In this document: one piece after another, positions 10,476-19,354 of the stretch
How the letters are laid out: each line of letters begins with the position of its first letter
Numbering within the stretch: position 1 is the first letter of the stretch
Assembly: GCA_002746535.1 (NCBI GenBank)
Contig: NVWA01000029.1
Coordinates: 22,381-86,380 of the forward strand
Direction: 5' to 3'
DNA from: Planctomycetota bacterium
GTDB lineage: Bacteria; Planctomycetota; GCA-2746535
Length of the DNA stretch: 64,000 bases
Translations under genes and position numbers: made by a program
Notes under the pieces: generated by a model
Database searches by the model: none
Told to the model about the DNA's origin: nothing
Seen by the model: only the letters and a program-made list of their open reading frames with translations

Positions 10476-11573
10476 TTAAAATTCTTTTATAGCTTTTTCA
10501 AACAATAATAGTTCTTGTTCTGTATAACAGCTTTTAGCAATACCTCGTAGTAACTCGTGTCTAGGTTCAGAAGCATATTTAAAATAAGGGATAGCAATAT
10601 CATACTTATATAAATGTTCACTTAATTTAGCGGCTTCAAATTCATCTTTTAATACCATTCCTATAATGGGAGAATTTTCGTCCACAGTTGATATGCCTTT
10701 AGAGTTTAAAGCGACTCTCATTCGTTTTGCATTTTTATATAAATTGTCTTTTAGTTCCGGCTCGTCTTTAATAATTTGCATTGCTTTGACACATGCACCA
10801 ATGATCGGAACAGCTGAGGCCGATGTGCCAGAAGTAACTTCGTTTGACCTAAATAAATCAACTAGTTCTTCTCGACCTACTAAAAAACCACCATTACAAC
10901 CTAAAGCTTTACTCATGCTACCTAAGATAGTGGCATCTTCGGGTTTTATTCCACAATGTTCAGCGACTCCTCTACCTCTACAACCAACGCCGAATACACC
11001 GTGTGCATCATCGATCAGTAATTCAGCATTATATTTTTTAGCTAAATTACTAATTTCTAAAATTGGAGGGATTTCGCCACTGATTCCCCATAATCCGTCA
11101 GTCGCAATGATTGGATTTTTAACAGCATGAGTTTCTAAAAGTTCCTCAAGATGTGCAACATCTAAGTGCCTATATTTATGAACTGTGTATCCAGCAGCAG
11201 ACATGCCTTTAAATAAATTCACATGACAAGTTGCATCACAAAATACCGTATCGTGTTTTTCTCTCATGGCACTAAAATAAATTAGCCCACCTATAAATGC
11301 AATTCCAAAGAATGTGGCATCTTCAGTTCCAAAAAATTCTGTAAGGTTTTTTTCCATTTCTTCAAATATAGTATTCCAACCAAGTCCCCAGCGACTACTC
11401 GTTGGGCTGATACCGTATTCTTTGGCCGACTGATACAATGCTTCAATAAGTCTCTCATCCCTCGAAAGACCTAAATAATCATTTCCGGCAAAACTAATTT
11501 TTTGTTCTGTTAATACAATTTGAGGTTTTTTCATAATTTCTTTTGAGAAGTTTGTAGAAGACTCTAGTAGCAA
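10476..11573 (-). CDS. PLP-dependent 8-amino-7-oxononanoate synthase / KBL-type acyltransferase
   Basis: Class II alpha-oxoamine synthase fold, 365 residues (family usually ~390). Seen are 'FAGNDYLGLS' near the start, the cofactor-binding 'IDDAHGVFGVG' with Asp and His, and the Schiff-base lysine in 'LGSMSKALGCNGG'. Members join an acyl-CoA to glycine, alanine or serine. It sits between two secreted proteins rather than other biotin genes, so a role in making a specialised amino-ketone or sphingoid-type lipid is as likely as biotin synthesis. The gaps to its neighbours are 18 and 9 bases. Confidence 0.85.
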   Translation of the reverse strand: MLLESSTNFSKEIMKKPQIVLTEQKISFAGNDYLGLSRDERLIEALYQSAKEYGISPTSSRWGLGWNTIFEEMEKNLTEFFGTEDATFFGIAFIGGLIYFSAMREKHDTVFCDATCHVNLFKGMSAAGYTVHKYRHLDVAHLEELLETHAVKNPIIATDGLWGISGEIPPILEISNLAKKYNAELLIDDAHGVFGVGCRGRGVAEHCGIKPEDATILGSMSKALGCNGGFLVGREELVDLFRSNEVTSGTSASAVPIIGACVKAMQIIKDEPELKDNLYKNAKRMRVALNSKGISTVDENSPIIGMVLKDEFEAAKLSEHLYKYDIAIPYFKYASEPRHELLRGIAKSCYTEQELLLFEKAIKEF

Positions 11574-11591
11574 GAGCCTTCTTTTGGTGAT

Positions 11592-13487
11592 TTATAAAGA
11601 TTTATCTACTAACAATGTTATTTTGTTTATTTTAATTTTGCAGCCCGTTTCAGGAATACCAGCAAACATCAAATAAATTTTTGTGATATTATCTAGCTTC
11701 ACTTTTGATAAAGATGTCATAGGAATATTCATAGTGAACTTACCTTTTCTAACTTTGTAAGAAACATCACTTCGTTCTTTATTGTTACTATTCGACCGAG
11801 CTCTGAAAATTACATTCTGTGACGTTTCACCAAGATTTTCAAGTTCAATGACAATAGATTTATAAGATCTCCAGTCTTCTTTTAAATTTCTCATAGAAGC
11901 TTGTGGGTATTGGCTCTTTTCAGTGCTTGAAATTAACATACCACCTCCCGCTGCAAAAGCTTTAACAAGTGGTTTATCTGCTCCCCATGCAGAGAGAGAA
12001 GCTTCCTTTGAAAAGTCACACAAAACTTTATCGGTCAGTTTACTATTTCCTGGCATCCAATTGATTTTCCCATTTCGCATGGTTAGGTCTTGCATTTGTG
12101 GTAGTTTTTTTGTGTCGGCAAGTTTAACCTCAAAAGTAGTCGGAGAAGAAGTGATTTCTTTTTCAATAACCTTTTCATTATCCCAAGCAGGCGCTTCTTT
12201 ATACCGATAAATAACTTTCAATTTACTATTACTTAAATCGGCAACTTTAGTTGCAATTGTAATTTTATTATTACCTGGCATCAAATGCGGAGCCGACATC
12301 GCATTATGAACAAATACTGTTCTTACATAGATATTTTTTAATGTTGCATTGCCTACAATATCTATTTTTAATTTGTATTTATTATATCCCATTCCACCTT
12401 TAGCAATTTTATTGGCAAAATCCGCCTTGAATTGATGATCACCTTTTTTACTCGAGGTAAAAACCGGCATCCATTTATCACCCTTAACAGCAACCGACAC
12501 AGATATTTTATCAGCATCAGTTGGGCAAGAAGCGTTTAAATAAACTCGACCAGCAGTAATCTGAAAAGGAGATGCTACAGGAATAACAATACTTTTGGCG
12601 GCAACTTGACTTTTAAATGCATCCGATGATAAATCAGGCGAGTAGTTGATGAATCCGTTAAAATAATGTCTATATGAGATAGAAACTTTTTCATAATTTT
12701 TAATGCCATAAGGTTCCCAAAATTTAAATAATGCTTCGGGGTTCTTTCTGTCTTTTGAACCACAAGTGTGGTGTGGTGTTTTAAATTTCTTGCTGACACT
12801 ACCTGGTATGATTGCACCTTGTGGCCACCATGTTCTGACAATTTCTTCACCCATCCTTAACTTTAAATCTTTAACACTCCAATTTGAGGTTAAAGGCTTG
12901 TAATTCAATACTTTAGTTTTTGCTTTGAACCATATGGGCTTATCTCCACAAGGACCCCAACCAGGTGCGTTTAAACCTTTTTTTTCAGCTTCAGTTATAA
13001 TAGAAGGATCTTTATTGAGCTCTGCAAATGAGGCGACATATTTTTTACCATTAGCATCTTTAGTAAATACGTAGAAATTAGCAAATGTATCATAGCCATG
13101 CCACTTGCCATCATAAAAAGCTTCATAAAAAGTATGGCCAGGGTGAGATACGACACGTGCTTTGATTCCTGCGGCCTCTAAGATTCCTTTCATACATGTA
13201 CCTTGAGAACCACACAAAGTATTGCCTAATACATTTATTGTTCTTAAGGGCAATCGGCTACCTGCAATATTCCTGAAGTGATAAACTCTTTGTCTATAAA
13301 AATTATAAAGCGCAATAGCCTTTTCCTCTTCTGTCATTTCCTTTTTAATAACATCTTTAATAATTGTTTTCATAGATGAACAATCAACGGTTCTATCAGT
13401 AGTTATCCATGGATTTACAACTGACTGACCAAAAATATTGGTCAAGCTGAAAACACATAAAATAATTAAAATATGAAACTTCTTCAT
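11592..13487 (-). CDS. Secreted transglutaminase-like protein
   Basis: Signal peptide (MKKFHILIILCVFSL to IFGQS). A transglutaminase/protease-like core gives Cys in 'GSQGTCMKGILEAAG', His in 'HPGHTFYEAF' and Asp in 'WHGYDTF', a complete Cys-His-Asp triad. The C-terminal ~350 residues are beta-rich and look like carbohydrate- or protein-binding modules. It is the first gene of the minus-strand operon that continues with the PLP enzyme and the CBM/hydrolase-like protein. The exact reaction (peptide cross-linking or hydrolysis) cannot be told. Confidence 0.8.
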   Translation of the reverse strand: MKKFHILIILCVFSLTNIFGQSVVNPWITTDRTVDCSSMKTIIKDVIKKEMTEEEKAIALYNFYRQRVYHFRNIAGSRLPLRTINVLGNTLCGSQGTCMKGILEAAGIKARVVSHPGHTFYEAFYDGKWHGYDTFANFYVFTKDANGKKYVASFAELNKDPSIITEAEKKGLNAPGWGPCGDKPIWFKAKTKVLNYKPLTSNWSVKDLKLRMGEEIVRTWWPQGAIIPGSVSKKFKTPHHTCGSKDRKNPEALFKFWEPYGIKNYEKVSISYRHYFNGFINYSPDLSSDAFKSQVAAKSIVIPVASPFQITAGRVYLNASCPTDADKISVSVAVKGDKWMPVFTSSKKGDHQFKADFANKIAKGGMGYNKYKLKIDIVGNATLKNIYVRTVFVHNAMSAPHLMPGNNKITIATKVADLSNSKLKVIYRYKEAPAWDNEKVIEKEITSSPTTFEVKLADTKKLPQMQDLTMRNGKINWMPGNSKLTDKVLCDFSKEASLSAWGADKPLVKAFAAGGGMLISSTEKSQYPQASMRNLKEDWRSYKSIVIELENLGETSQNVIFRARSNSNNKERSDVSYKVRKGKFTMNIPMTSLSKVKLDNITKIYLMFAGIPETGCKIKINKITLLVDKSL

Positions 13488-13773
13488 TACCTATCTCCTT
13501 AGAAATATTTTTTAAATGACAATTTATATTGGCAGGATTTTGAATATTCGAACATGCAAAAATGTTGGTGAATTCAAAAATATCATTATCGAGCACATAT
13601 ATAAAAAACAATCTAAAAGCAGATCTACTAGTCTATATTTTAGTAAATTACATGGAATAAATGCATGATTAAGAAAGTATTCAATCAACTATTTTGCATG
13701 CAATAAAAATCAACTTATTCTGTAATCCATTGTTAACTAATATAAATAGAACCTCAATAATTTAATAAATTGA

Positions 13774-14883
13774 TTAAGGGCATTGAGCAGTTGATTCTCT
13801 GACAATCAATTCTACAGCCATTGTCTCTTTCATCACAGGTTTCGAAGAATTTTTCATACGCTGAAAAAGCAAGACTAATGAAGCCTTAGCCAGTTCAGAT
13901 AATTTTTCAGATCGAACGGTACTCAAACCAATATTGGATATGGTTTTGATATATGGGTTGTCACCAAAACCAATGACACTAAAGTCTTCAGGAACTTTTA
14001 ATCCACAACTTTCGGCAGCTCGTATGGCGCCAACAGCCATTTCATCAACAAAGGCTACTAGAGCTGTTAAATCGGGACATTCACTTTTCAACTGATGAAA
14101 TGCTTTCACACCTGATTCAACACTTGCATTTGTTAAGCTGGAAAAAGATTTTGATATGCCCGCTTCTTTCAAACTAGCTAGATAACCTTGATGACGTAAG
14201 GTTGAACTAAACTCTTCATCTGGACCAACTATACCTCCACCACGGACATGACCCATATACCCAATATTAGTATGTCCCATGTGAATCAATAAATTAGTTG
14301 CTTGGCGAGCTCCTTCATAATCATCGGTGACGACTGAATCAATTCCAAACTCCACAGCATCAAAATCAAAGGAAACTAATGGAATACCAAACTTATTAAA
14401 CTCAACCATCAATTCTGGCTTCATGACACCTAGGGTAATCAAGCCCTTAATATTTTCGCTCTTTATAATTTCTCTAATTTCATCTATTGGTTTTGTTGCA
14501 GAAATTAATTGTATTAACCAACCCAATTGTTGATCCAATTGTAAAGCAATTTCAGAATAGACGCCTCCATAATAAAAATCCATTTGAAGAAGATTCGTTG
14601 GGCGATAATAAATTAAAGCAATTTTATCTTTACTTACCGTTGCAGGTTTTAACTTTTCATAAACAACACGATGACCTATTTTGGGCTCATGGGCAAGCAT
14701 GTTTAAAGTCACCAACTGAGATAATGCTTTTCTTAATGTTTGACGATTAACATCCATATGAGATGCCAATTCCCGCTCAGGCTCTAACAACTCTCCAAAA
14801 GGATAGATTCCCCTAGAGATGTTCTCTTGTAATCTTTTTAATACGACCTCATAGGCCGGCGATTTTTTTGCTCTTTTTTCCAT
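13774..14883 (-). CDS. GntR-headed, LacI-type transcriptional regulator
   Basis: Residues 1-75 are a GntR winged helix ('PERELASHMDVNRQTLRKAL'). Residues ~85-365 are a LacI/periplasmic-binding effector domain ('GLITLGVMKPELM', 'VALVAFVDEMAVGAI', 'VIGFGDNPYIKTI'). This fusion is typical of Lentisphaerae. It lies on the same strand and 286 bases upstream of the transglutaminase/PLP/hydrolase operon, so it probably controls those genes in response to a sugar, and probably also its own gene. 369 residues, a normal length. Confidence 0.9.
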   Translation of the reverse strand: MEKRAKKSPAYEVVLKRLQENISRGIYPFGELLEPERELASHMDVNRQTLRKALSQLVTLNMLAHEPKIGHRVVYEKLKPATVSKDKIALIYYRPTNLLQMDFYYGGVYSEIALQLDQQLGWLIQLISATKPIDEIREIIKSENIKGLITLGVMKPELMVEFNKFGIPLVSFDFDAVEFGIDSVVTDDYEGARQATNLLIHMGHTNIGYMGHVRGGGIVGPDEEFSSTLRHQGYLASLKEAGISKSFSSLTNASVESGVKAFHQLKSECPDLTALVAFVDEMAVGAIRAAESCGLKVPEDFSVIGFGDNPYIKTISNIGLSTVRSEKLSELAKASLVLLFQRMKNSSKPVMKETMAVELIVRESTAQCP

Positions 14884-14970
14884 AATTCAATATTCAATCC
14901 AATTAACCATACCATATATCATACCATTATTAATAATTAATCAATTGAATATCAATAATATCATACCAAA
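14884..14970. promoter_or_regulatory. Possible operator region of the GntR/LacI gene
   Basis: Upstream of the regulator start lie three copies of the heptamer CATACCA (14908, 14920 and 14962) and a perfect odd-centred palindrome ATTGAATATCAAT (14944-14956). Short repeats just before a GntR-type gene suggest autoregulation; the binding site itself is inferred. Confidence 0.35.
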
Positions 14971-15087
14971 TGACATAAATGAATTGACTTAGAAGTCGAA
15001 TATGAATATATACTAATTATCAAGCATTTCCAAGCACCCTCCCTTCATTCCTACCTAAACAACCCCTCATCTTACCTGGAGACAACT

Positions 15088-15416
15088 ATGAAAAAAATCC
15101 TACCAAGCATTATCTGCCTAATCACTTTTATGTTAGCCATATCAGTTCATGCCTAAGATAATCTATTAGACAACCCATTAGCTATTGGAAAAATTAAATA
15201 TTTAAAATTAGGAACCAAAAAATATAAAACATGTGGCATTGATGATTTAGAATCAGAAAAAAAATTGAATGGGAACCATTTGAATTGTCAAGTGATGAGT
15301 ATTTAGAATTTTATGATTGGTGTTTCGAACAATATGGTGATCTTGAAATCAATTCATTTAATAATTGTAGTGGATATTCTGATTGGTTTACTTGTGCTGT
15401 TGATAAATTGAATTAA
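15088..15416 (+). pseudogene. Broken small secreted-protein gene
   Basis: After a good ribosome-binding site (CTGGAGA) the frame gives a full signal peptide ending 'AISVHA' and then a TAA at 15154. The frame continues (DNLLDNPLAIGKIKYLK...) to an A8 run at about 15257-15264, where a one-base shift leads to 'EWEPFELSSDEYLEFYDW', 'NNCSGYSDWFTCAVDKLN' and a stop. It is an exported cysteine-containing small protein of unknown function, inactivated by one nonsense and one homopolymer frameshift, or affected by sequencing error at the A8 run. Confidence 0.55.
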
Positions 15417-15426
15417 TCAGCTCATT

Positions 15427-15455
15427 CCCCCACTCAACCAGAGAAACCACAACCC
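15427..15455 (-). pseudogene. Tail fragment of a YwqK/MORN-family gene
   Basis: Reads VVVSLVEWG on the minus strand and is nearly identical in DNA to the tail fragment at 35416-35499 (VVVSRVEWD). It abuts the left-boundary repeat of the first cassette array. Short, so only moderately supported. Confidence 0.4.
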
Positions 15456-15464
15456 TACACCATA

Positions 15465-15636
15465 AAGTAATTTTCACTATATCCCCTTTTCTGGAAACTA
15501 CTGCATTTCATCATCTACTAGGTTATAAATAACGATATTACTCTTCCATGATATTGCTAATTTAGTAGAATATTATTTTATTAAAATCTGATTGGATGAA
15601 ATTAATATTGACGTGGACGGAGTCTGTCAAAATTTA
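15465..15636 (+). repeat. Left-boundary repeat of cassette array 1 (attI/Pc-like), copy 1
   Basis: About 170 bases nearly identical to 36446-36617. Each copy stands immediately before the first gene of a cassette array and neither encodes a protein. It ends in a promoter-like sequence. By position it behaves like the attI/Pc region of an integron, but no integrase gene adjoins it. The first cassette gene starts 27 bases beyond. Confidence 0.65.
15608..15636 (+). promoter_or_regulatory. Possible cassette promoter, copy 1
   Basis: TTGACG followed after 17 bases by AATTTA, at the end of the boundary repeat and pointing into the array. The other copy has the same -35 and spacing with TATTTA as -10. 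The -35 is good and the -10 weak. Confidence 0.4.
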
Positions 15637-15663
15637 ATTTAGATAATCATTAGAGATCACACC

Positions 15664-16086
15664 ATGCTTATCACATATGTGAAAGCTCAATCAATTGATA
15701 AAGAGTTTATCAAAAAAATCAAATTTGACGGATTACGACCTTATGTTACTGAGTTATGGGGTTGGGATGAACAATATCAAGAAAATAATTTTAACAAAAA
15801 TTTTAATCCAGAAAATATGGATTTAATTGTTTATCAAAATCAAAAAATTGGAATGATAAGAACTGAGCTTCAAGATGACTGCTTATATTTAGCAGAAATA
15901 TTTATTGATAAGCTATATAGAAATAAAGGCATTGGCACAAAAATTATTAAAGACCTTATTAATTCAAATAAACCAAAACCAATAAAGTTACAATTTCTAA
16001 AACCAAACCCTGTTCAATCGTTATATGAAAAATTGGGCTTTAGAATAATTGATGAAACAAATAGTCACTATAAAATGCAAATATAA
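15664..16086 (+). CDS. GNAT-family N-acetyltransferase (cassette 1)
   Basis: 140 residues with the GNAT fold. The acetyl-CoA-binding motif is RNKGIGTKII near residue 90, preceded by the strand 'LYLAEIFID' and followed by 'NPVQSLYEKLGF', the usual C-terminal strand and helix. The substrate is unknown. It is the first gene after the boundary repeat, so it would be best expressed if that repeat supplies a promoter. GNATs are among the commonest integron cassette genes. Confidence 0.85.
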   Translation: MLITYVKAQSIDKEFIKKIKFDGLRPYVTELWGWDEQYQENNFNKNFNPENMDLIVYQNQKIGMIRTELQDDCLYLAEIFIDKLYRNKGIGTKIIKDLINSNKPKPIKLQFLKPNPVQSLYEKLGFRIIDETNSHYKMQI

Positions 16087-16094
16087 AATCAAAG

Positions 16095-16204
16095 TATCAA
16101 ACAAAGACAATTCCAAGAAATTACTTATACACTACAAAATAAAACTCATCATCAGTCCACTCTACAGAATAATCTTGTTAAGTGGTTCTGGTTTAATCGT
16201 TAGC
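16095..16204 (+). repeat. attC site after cassette 1
   Basis: Contains the array-wide central block (cATCATCAGT, then CACTCTACAG and GTTAAGTGG arms) and ends in ATCGTTAGC, matching the GTTRRRY cassette junction. The left core is weak, so that end is approximate. Confidence 0.6.
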
Positions 16205-16286
16205 TAAATAAGAATTTTATGTATTTATCGGAGATGAATCAATAAAATATGAAGTTTGACTAACAAAAACAAGAAAGGTGACCACC

Positions 16287-17042
16287 ATGTTCCCCATTCG
16301 TCTCTCCCTCGCGACCTATAATCTCTGGAATACCGAACGCTGGCCTGAAAGAGAACCAGCGTTACAATTTTTCACAGACCGATACAAGCCTGATATTCTA
16401 TGTTTACAGGAATTACGTTCTGAAACTCGTACAATGCTGGATCAAGCTCTTCCCAATCATGATCGCGTCAATGACGATTTTCCAGGCTGGATTTGTGAGG
16501 GCAATATTTACTGGCGGTCTGATTTGTTTTCCTGTATAGAATATGGAGCTGAAGATATTGGCATACTTAGCGATTATCGACGGCTGTTCTGGATTAGGTT
16601 AAAACAAAATGATGGCGATAAAGTGTTTTTTGTTAGTACCGCTCATTATACTTATCAATGTCATCCCAAAGAGCGTGAAACAGGAAATTCGCCTCGCTTA
16701 GAAGAAACCCGAGAAACGGTTACCGCATTGAGAAGATTGGTTACAGATGATGAACCTGTTTTTTTTATGGGTGACTTAAATGATTCTATTCATCCTCTAC
16801 GCATACTTTATGACGCAGGTTATAAAAACTGTTTCTCAGAACTCGGTGTCGTTTCGCCTCCAACATTCCCAAGCATGCCTACAGCTGGTCCTGTGACTGG
16901 AATTCCAAGGATAACAGCAACTATTGATTGGTTGTTTGCCAATGAAAAGGCTCGTCCAATTGCAGCTCAAGTGCCGCATTGCTATCATGAGAATCTTACG
17001 CCATCTGATCACTGGCCGGTCCTAGCTGTTTATGAAATATAG
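16287..17042 (+). CDS. Endonuclease/exonuclease/phosphatase-family hydrolase (cassette 2)
   Basis: EEP fold: 'LATYNLWN' at the start, Glu in 'ILCLQELRSET', 'FMGDLNDSIH' with the Asp and Asn of the active site, 'TIDWLFAN' and the final 'PSDHWPVLAVYEI' with Asp-His. About 251 residues. It could cleave DNA, phosphoinositide-like lipids or other phosphodiesters. The ATG is preferred because AAGAAAGG lies 8 bases before it; a GTG three codons earlier is possible. The base composition is richer in GC than the neighbours, which fits acquisition as a cassette. It has attC sites on both sides. Confidence 0.85.
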   Translation: MFPIRLSLATYNLWNTERWPEREPALQFFTDRYKPDILCLQELRSETRTMLDQALPNHDRVNDDFPGWICEGNIYWRSDLFSCIEYGAEDIGILSDYRRLFWIRLKQNDGDKVFFVSTAHYTYQCHPKERETGNSPRLEETRETVTALRRLVTDDEPVFFMGDLNDSIHPLRILYDAGYKNCFSELGVVSPPTFPSMPTAGPVTGIPRITATIDWLFANEKARPIAAQVPHCYHENLTPSDHWPVLAVYEI

Positions 17043-17112
17043 ATAATCAAAGTTGCGGATACATCAAGAACGATGTACTCTTTCTCAATTTGATTTTTTG
17101 ACCATGACTAAT

Positions 17113-17235
17113 GAACTACTAGATGATGCAACAAACGCTTTTAAGTCATCAACTTTATGCAACATAATAAAATTCATCATCAGTTCGCACTACGAAGGGT
17201 AATCTCCTAAAAGTACTGCTGATCTAATCGTTATG
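17113..17235 (+). repeat. attC site after cassette 2
   Basis: Left part AGATGATGCAAC, central TCATCATCAGTTCGCACTAC with a partly complementary right arm, and end ATCGTTATGT. This is the standard arrangement in this array; length ~120. Confidence 0.75.
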
Positions 17236-17297
17236 TTACAAGAATTAACAATCTTCTTATATTCATTTGAGAGTTTTTAAATATAAGGATTCTATCT

Positions 17298-17561
17298 ATG
17301 ATCGTTTATTATGAATTTCTCGACTTTGTTGAGAAGGTAAGTATTGGCACAAAAAAAGAAGACGTTGAATCAATACTCGGCATCCCTATGATTTGCTCAC
17401 AATCAACTTGGGTTTATGATTTAGTCAGCAGTAAGGGGTTTCCTGGCATTCCTCCACCATCTGGCGTTACAGTTTTTACAAAGATTGAAATTCATTTTGA
17501 AAATAATGTCGTTAGCCGTATCTCAAGAGGATGGATTGACATAACGAGCCCTAATTTATAA
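17298..17561 (+). CDS. Small BamE/SmpA-like protein (cassette 3)
   Basis: 87 residues. 'VSIGTKKEDVESILGIP' followed by 'STWVYDL' is the pattern of the SmpA/OmlA/BamE fold (a helix that ends in a G-P turn, then W-x-Y-D strands). No signal peptide or lipobox, so it is not an outer-membrane BamE itself. Free-standing proteins of this fold are frequent in cassettes; the function is unknown. Confidence 0.7.
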   Translation: MIVYYEFLDFVEKVSIGTKKEDVESILGIPMICSQSTWVYDLVSSKGFPGIPPPSGVTVFTKIEIHFENNVVSRISRGWIDITSPNL

Positions 17562-17593
17562 TTAAGAATATTATATATTATTATATAAATCAA

Positions 17594-17716
17594 CATAACC
17601 CGTCATGGCAACAAACACATTTAAGTCACCGAATGTAAGCAATAAAATAAAATTCATCATCAGTTCGCACTATGCAAGATTGTCTTCGTAAAGTGCCGCT
17701 GAATTCAAACATTAGC
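17594..17716 (+). repeat. attC site after cassette 3
   Basis: Left core CATAAC, central block TCATCATCAGTTCGCACTAT with arms GCAAGA and TCTTCGTAAAGTGC, right end AAACATTAGC. ~120 bases. The reading frame of the next gene is open back into this site, but its real start is downstream. Confidence 0.8.
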
Positions 17717-17734
17717 AGTCAAGAAAACCAACAT

Positions 17735-18166
17735 ATGAATATTCGACAATATAAACAATCCGATTTACAAGCGGTTCTCGATTCATGGGAGGTGGCAACT
17801 CGAATGGCCCATGAATTCATGACAAATGATTTCATCTCCCAAGAGCGTAAAAATGTTGAAAAATTATATTTGCCTAATACAGATACTTGGGTTGCAGAAA
17901 TTGATGGTGTGGTAAAGGGTTTTATCGCTCTAATGGGCAATGAAGTCGGCGCAATATTTCTCCAGCCTGATTACCATGGGAAAGGCATAGGGAAAGCATT
18001 AATGGATAAAGCTCAAGAAATTCATGGCGACCTGGAAGTTGAGGTTTTCAAGATTAATGCTATTGGCTGTAATTTCTATTTAAAGTATGGTTTTCAACAC
18101 CTAGAAGAAAAGCTTCATGCACCAACAGGGCAACAAGTCTTGCGGCTTAAATTTACTGCTAACTAG
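17735..18166 (+). CDS. GNAT-family N-acetyltransferase (cassette 4)
   Basis: 143 residues starting at MNIRQYKQSDLQ. The frame is open upstream into the attC site, but that sequence is recombination-site DNA. Acetyl-CoA loop 'YHGKGIGKALMDKA', then 'LEVEVFKINAIGCNFYLKYG', in the manner of YjaB/PhnO-like acetyltransferases. Substrate unknown. Its stop codon overlaps the attC core that follows. Confidence 0.85.
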   Translation: MNIRQYKQSDLQAVLDSWEVATRMAHEFMTNDFISQERKNVEKLYLPNTDTWVAEIDGVVKGFIALMGNEVGAIFLQPDYHGKGIGKALMDKAQEIHGDLEVEVFKINAIGCNFYLKYGFQHLEEKLHAPTGQQVLRLKFTAN

Positions 18167-18250
18167 ACGATGCAATCAAATCCTGTTAACCCATCAGCAT
18201 TCACTATACAGGATAATTCTTGTGGAGTGGAACTTGTCTAATCGTTATGC
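18158..18250 (+). repeat. attC site after cassette 4
   Basis: Starts GCTAACTAGACGATGCAATC, ends CTAATCGTTATGC, with paired inner arms ACTATACAGGAT and CTTGTGGAGT. A compact form (~93 bases) that overlaps the stop of one gene and the start codon of the next. Confidence 0.75.
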
Positions 18251-18663
18251 TTAAAAAAAATATAATTCTAACTCTAATACCTTTGTTCTTGTTAATATTT
18301 GTCATTTTAATTTTAGTTATTAAAGACGCCATTAACCCATTCAATGAACACAAATTTGATCAAAAACTTTGGTTGCAATTATCTAAAAACGATAAAATTC
18401 AAGAGCGTGGTAAAATGGCCAGTGATATTATTTCAAATCAAATAAAACATAATATGTCAAAAGTTCAAGTAACTGATTTGATTGGTATTCCAACTCGCAC
18501 ATCTAACAAGTCAATTGATGCCGGTGGTAATAAATTCAAAGGTAAATCTACCCTTGTTTATTATATTGGTCACGCCTCATCAATGGGTTACGATGACGCT
18601 TTCATGTATATTCACTTAAATAAACAAGATCAAGTAATAAGCTCTGAAATTAATGGTTATTAA
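18247..18663 (+). CDS. Membrane-anchored BamE-like protein (cassette 5)
   Basis: The ATG lies inside the junction triplet GTTATG, so the start codon is part of the recombination site. An N-terminal transmembrane helix (IILTLIPLFLLIFVILIL) is followed by ~100 residues with 'KHNMSKVQVTDLIGIPTRT' and 'TLVYYIG', the BamE/SmpA-like pattern also seen in cassette 3. 138 residues. The topology suggests a periplasmic domain; function unknown. Confidence 0.65.
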   Translation: MLKKNIILTLIPLFLLIFVILILVIKDAINPFNEHKFDQKLWLQLSKNDKIQERGKMASDIISNQIKHNMSKVQVTDLIGIPTRTSNKSIDAGGNKFKGKSTLVYYIGHASSMGYDDAFMYIHLNKQDQVISSEINGY

Positions 18664-18775
18664 AACATAATTGCGGGATTGAACAGACACCTTTTTATGC
18701 AACAAACAAAACTAATAACAGCCCCACTACGCAACAATAGTTGATGTGACGTGGTTGTCATTTCTAACGTTAGCC
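18664..18775 (+). repeat. attC site after cassette 5
   Basis: A second attC subtype: CCACTACGCAACAATAG facing GTTGATGTGACGTGG, ending TTTCTAACGTTAGCC. The same subtype follows ywbE. Confidence 0.7.
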
Positions 18776-18817
18776 AGTAAGAAATTAAAAATATAAATTT
18801 AAAGTAAAGAAGAGAAA

Positions 18818-19324
18818 ATGAATGATATGATCTTTATAGGAAGCAGTATTTTTGAAGGGTGGAGTCAACCAAGACTTCCTAGTTTTGAAATATATAATTT
18901 TGCTGTTGGTGGTACTACAACAGGTTATTGGTTAGAAAATATTAAATCAAATATAAAGCCTGGTGTTCATAATTATGCATTTTATTGTGGTAGCAATGAT
19001 CTTAATGCAGTGATTCTTCCAGATAAAATAATTGAAAATACAAATAAAATTTTTAATTTAATTAAAACGACAAACAGTCGAATACAAATTGCGTATTTTT
19101 CAATAATGAAGGCTCCGCAAAAATCAGATAAATTTGAAATTATTGATTATATAAATTCAAATATTAAATCTAAAATACGCGGCAACGATATCTTTATAGA
19201 TTTAAATTCAATAATAGACACGAATCCAAAATGGTATCAAGACGACGAATTGCATCTTAATGAATTGACCTACACTGAAATAGAAAATAAGTTTGGCGCT
19301 GTGTTAAGCCAGTGGGCTGCCTAA
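18818..19324 (+). CDS. SGNH/GDSL-type hydrolase (cassette 6)
   Basis: 168 residues. Block I 'IFIGSSIFEGW' holds the nucleophile Ser, 'VGGTTTGYW' supplies the Gly, 'YCGSNDLNA' the Asn, and 'DDELHLNELTY' the Asp and His. All four SGNH residues are present, so it should be an active lipase/esterase. No signal peptide. Good ribosome-binding site (AGAAGAGA). Its last ~60 bases are duplicated 2.1 kb downstream. Confidence 0.85.
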   Translation: MNDMIFIGSSIFEGWSQPRLPSFEIYNFAVGGTTTGYWLENIKSNIKPGVHNYAFYCGSNDLNAVILPDKIIENTNKIFNLIKTTNSRIQIAYFSIMKAPQKSDKFEIIDYINSNIKSKIRGNDIFIDLNSIIDTNPKWYQDDELHLNELTYTEIENKFGAVLSQWAA

Positions 19325-19354
19325 CAAAACGATGAAGTCGATATACAATAAATC
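19319..19354 (+). repeat. Truncated attC left arm
   Basis: GCCTAACAAAACGATGAAG begins an attC, but the central block and right arm are missing and the next gene starts at once. Cassettes 6 and 7 may therefore now move as one. Confidence 0.6.
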
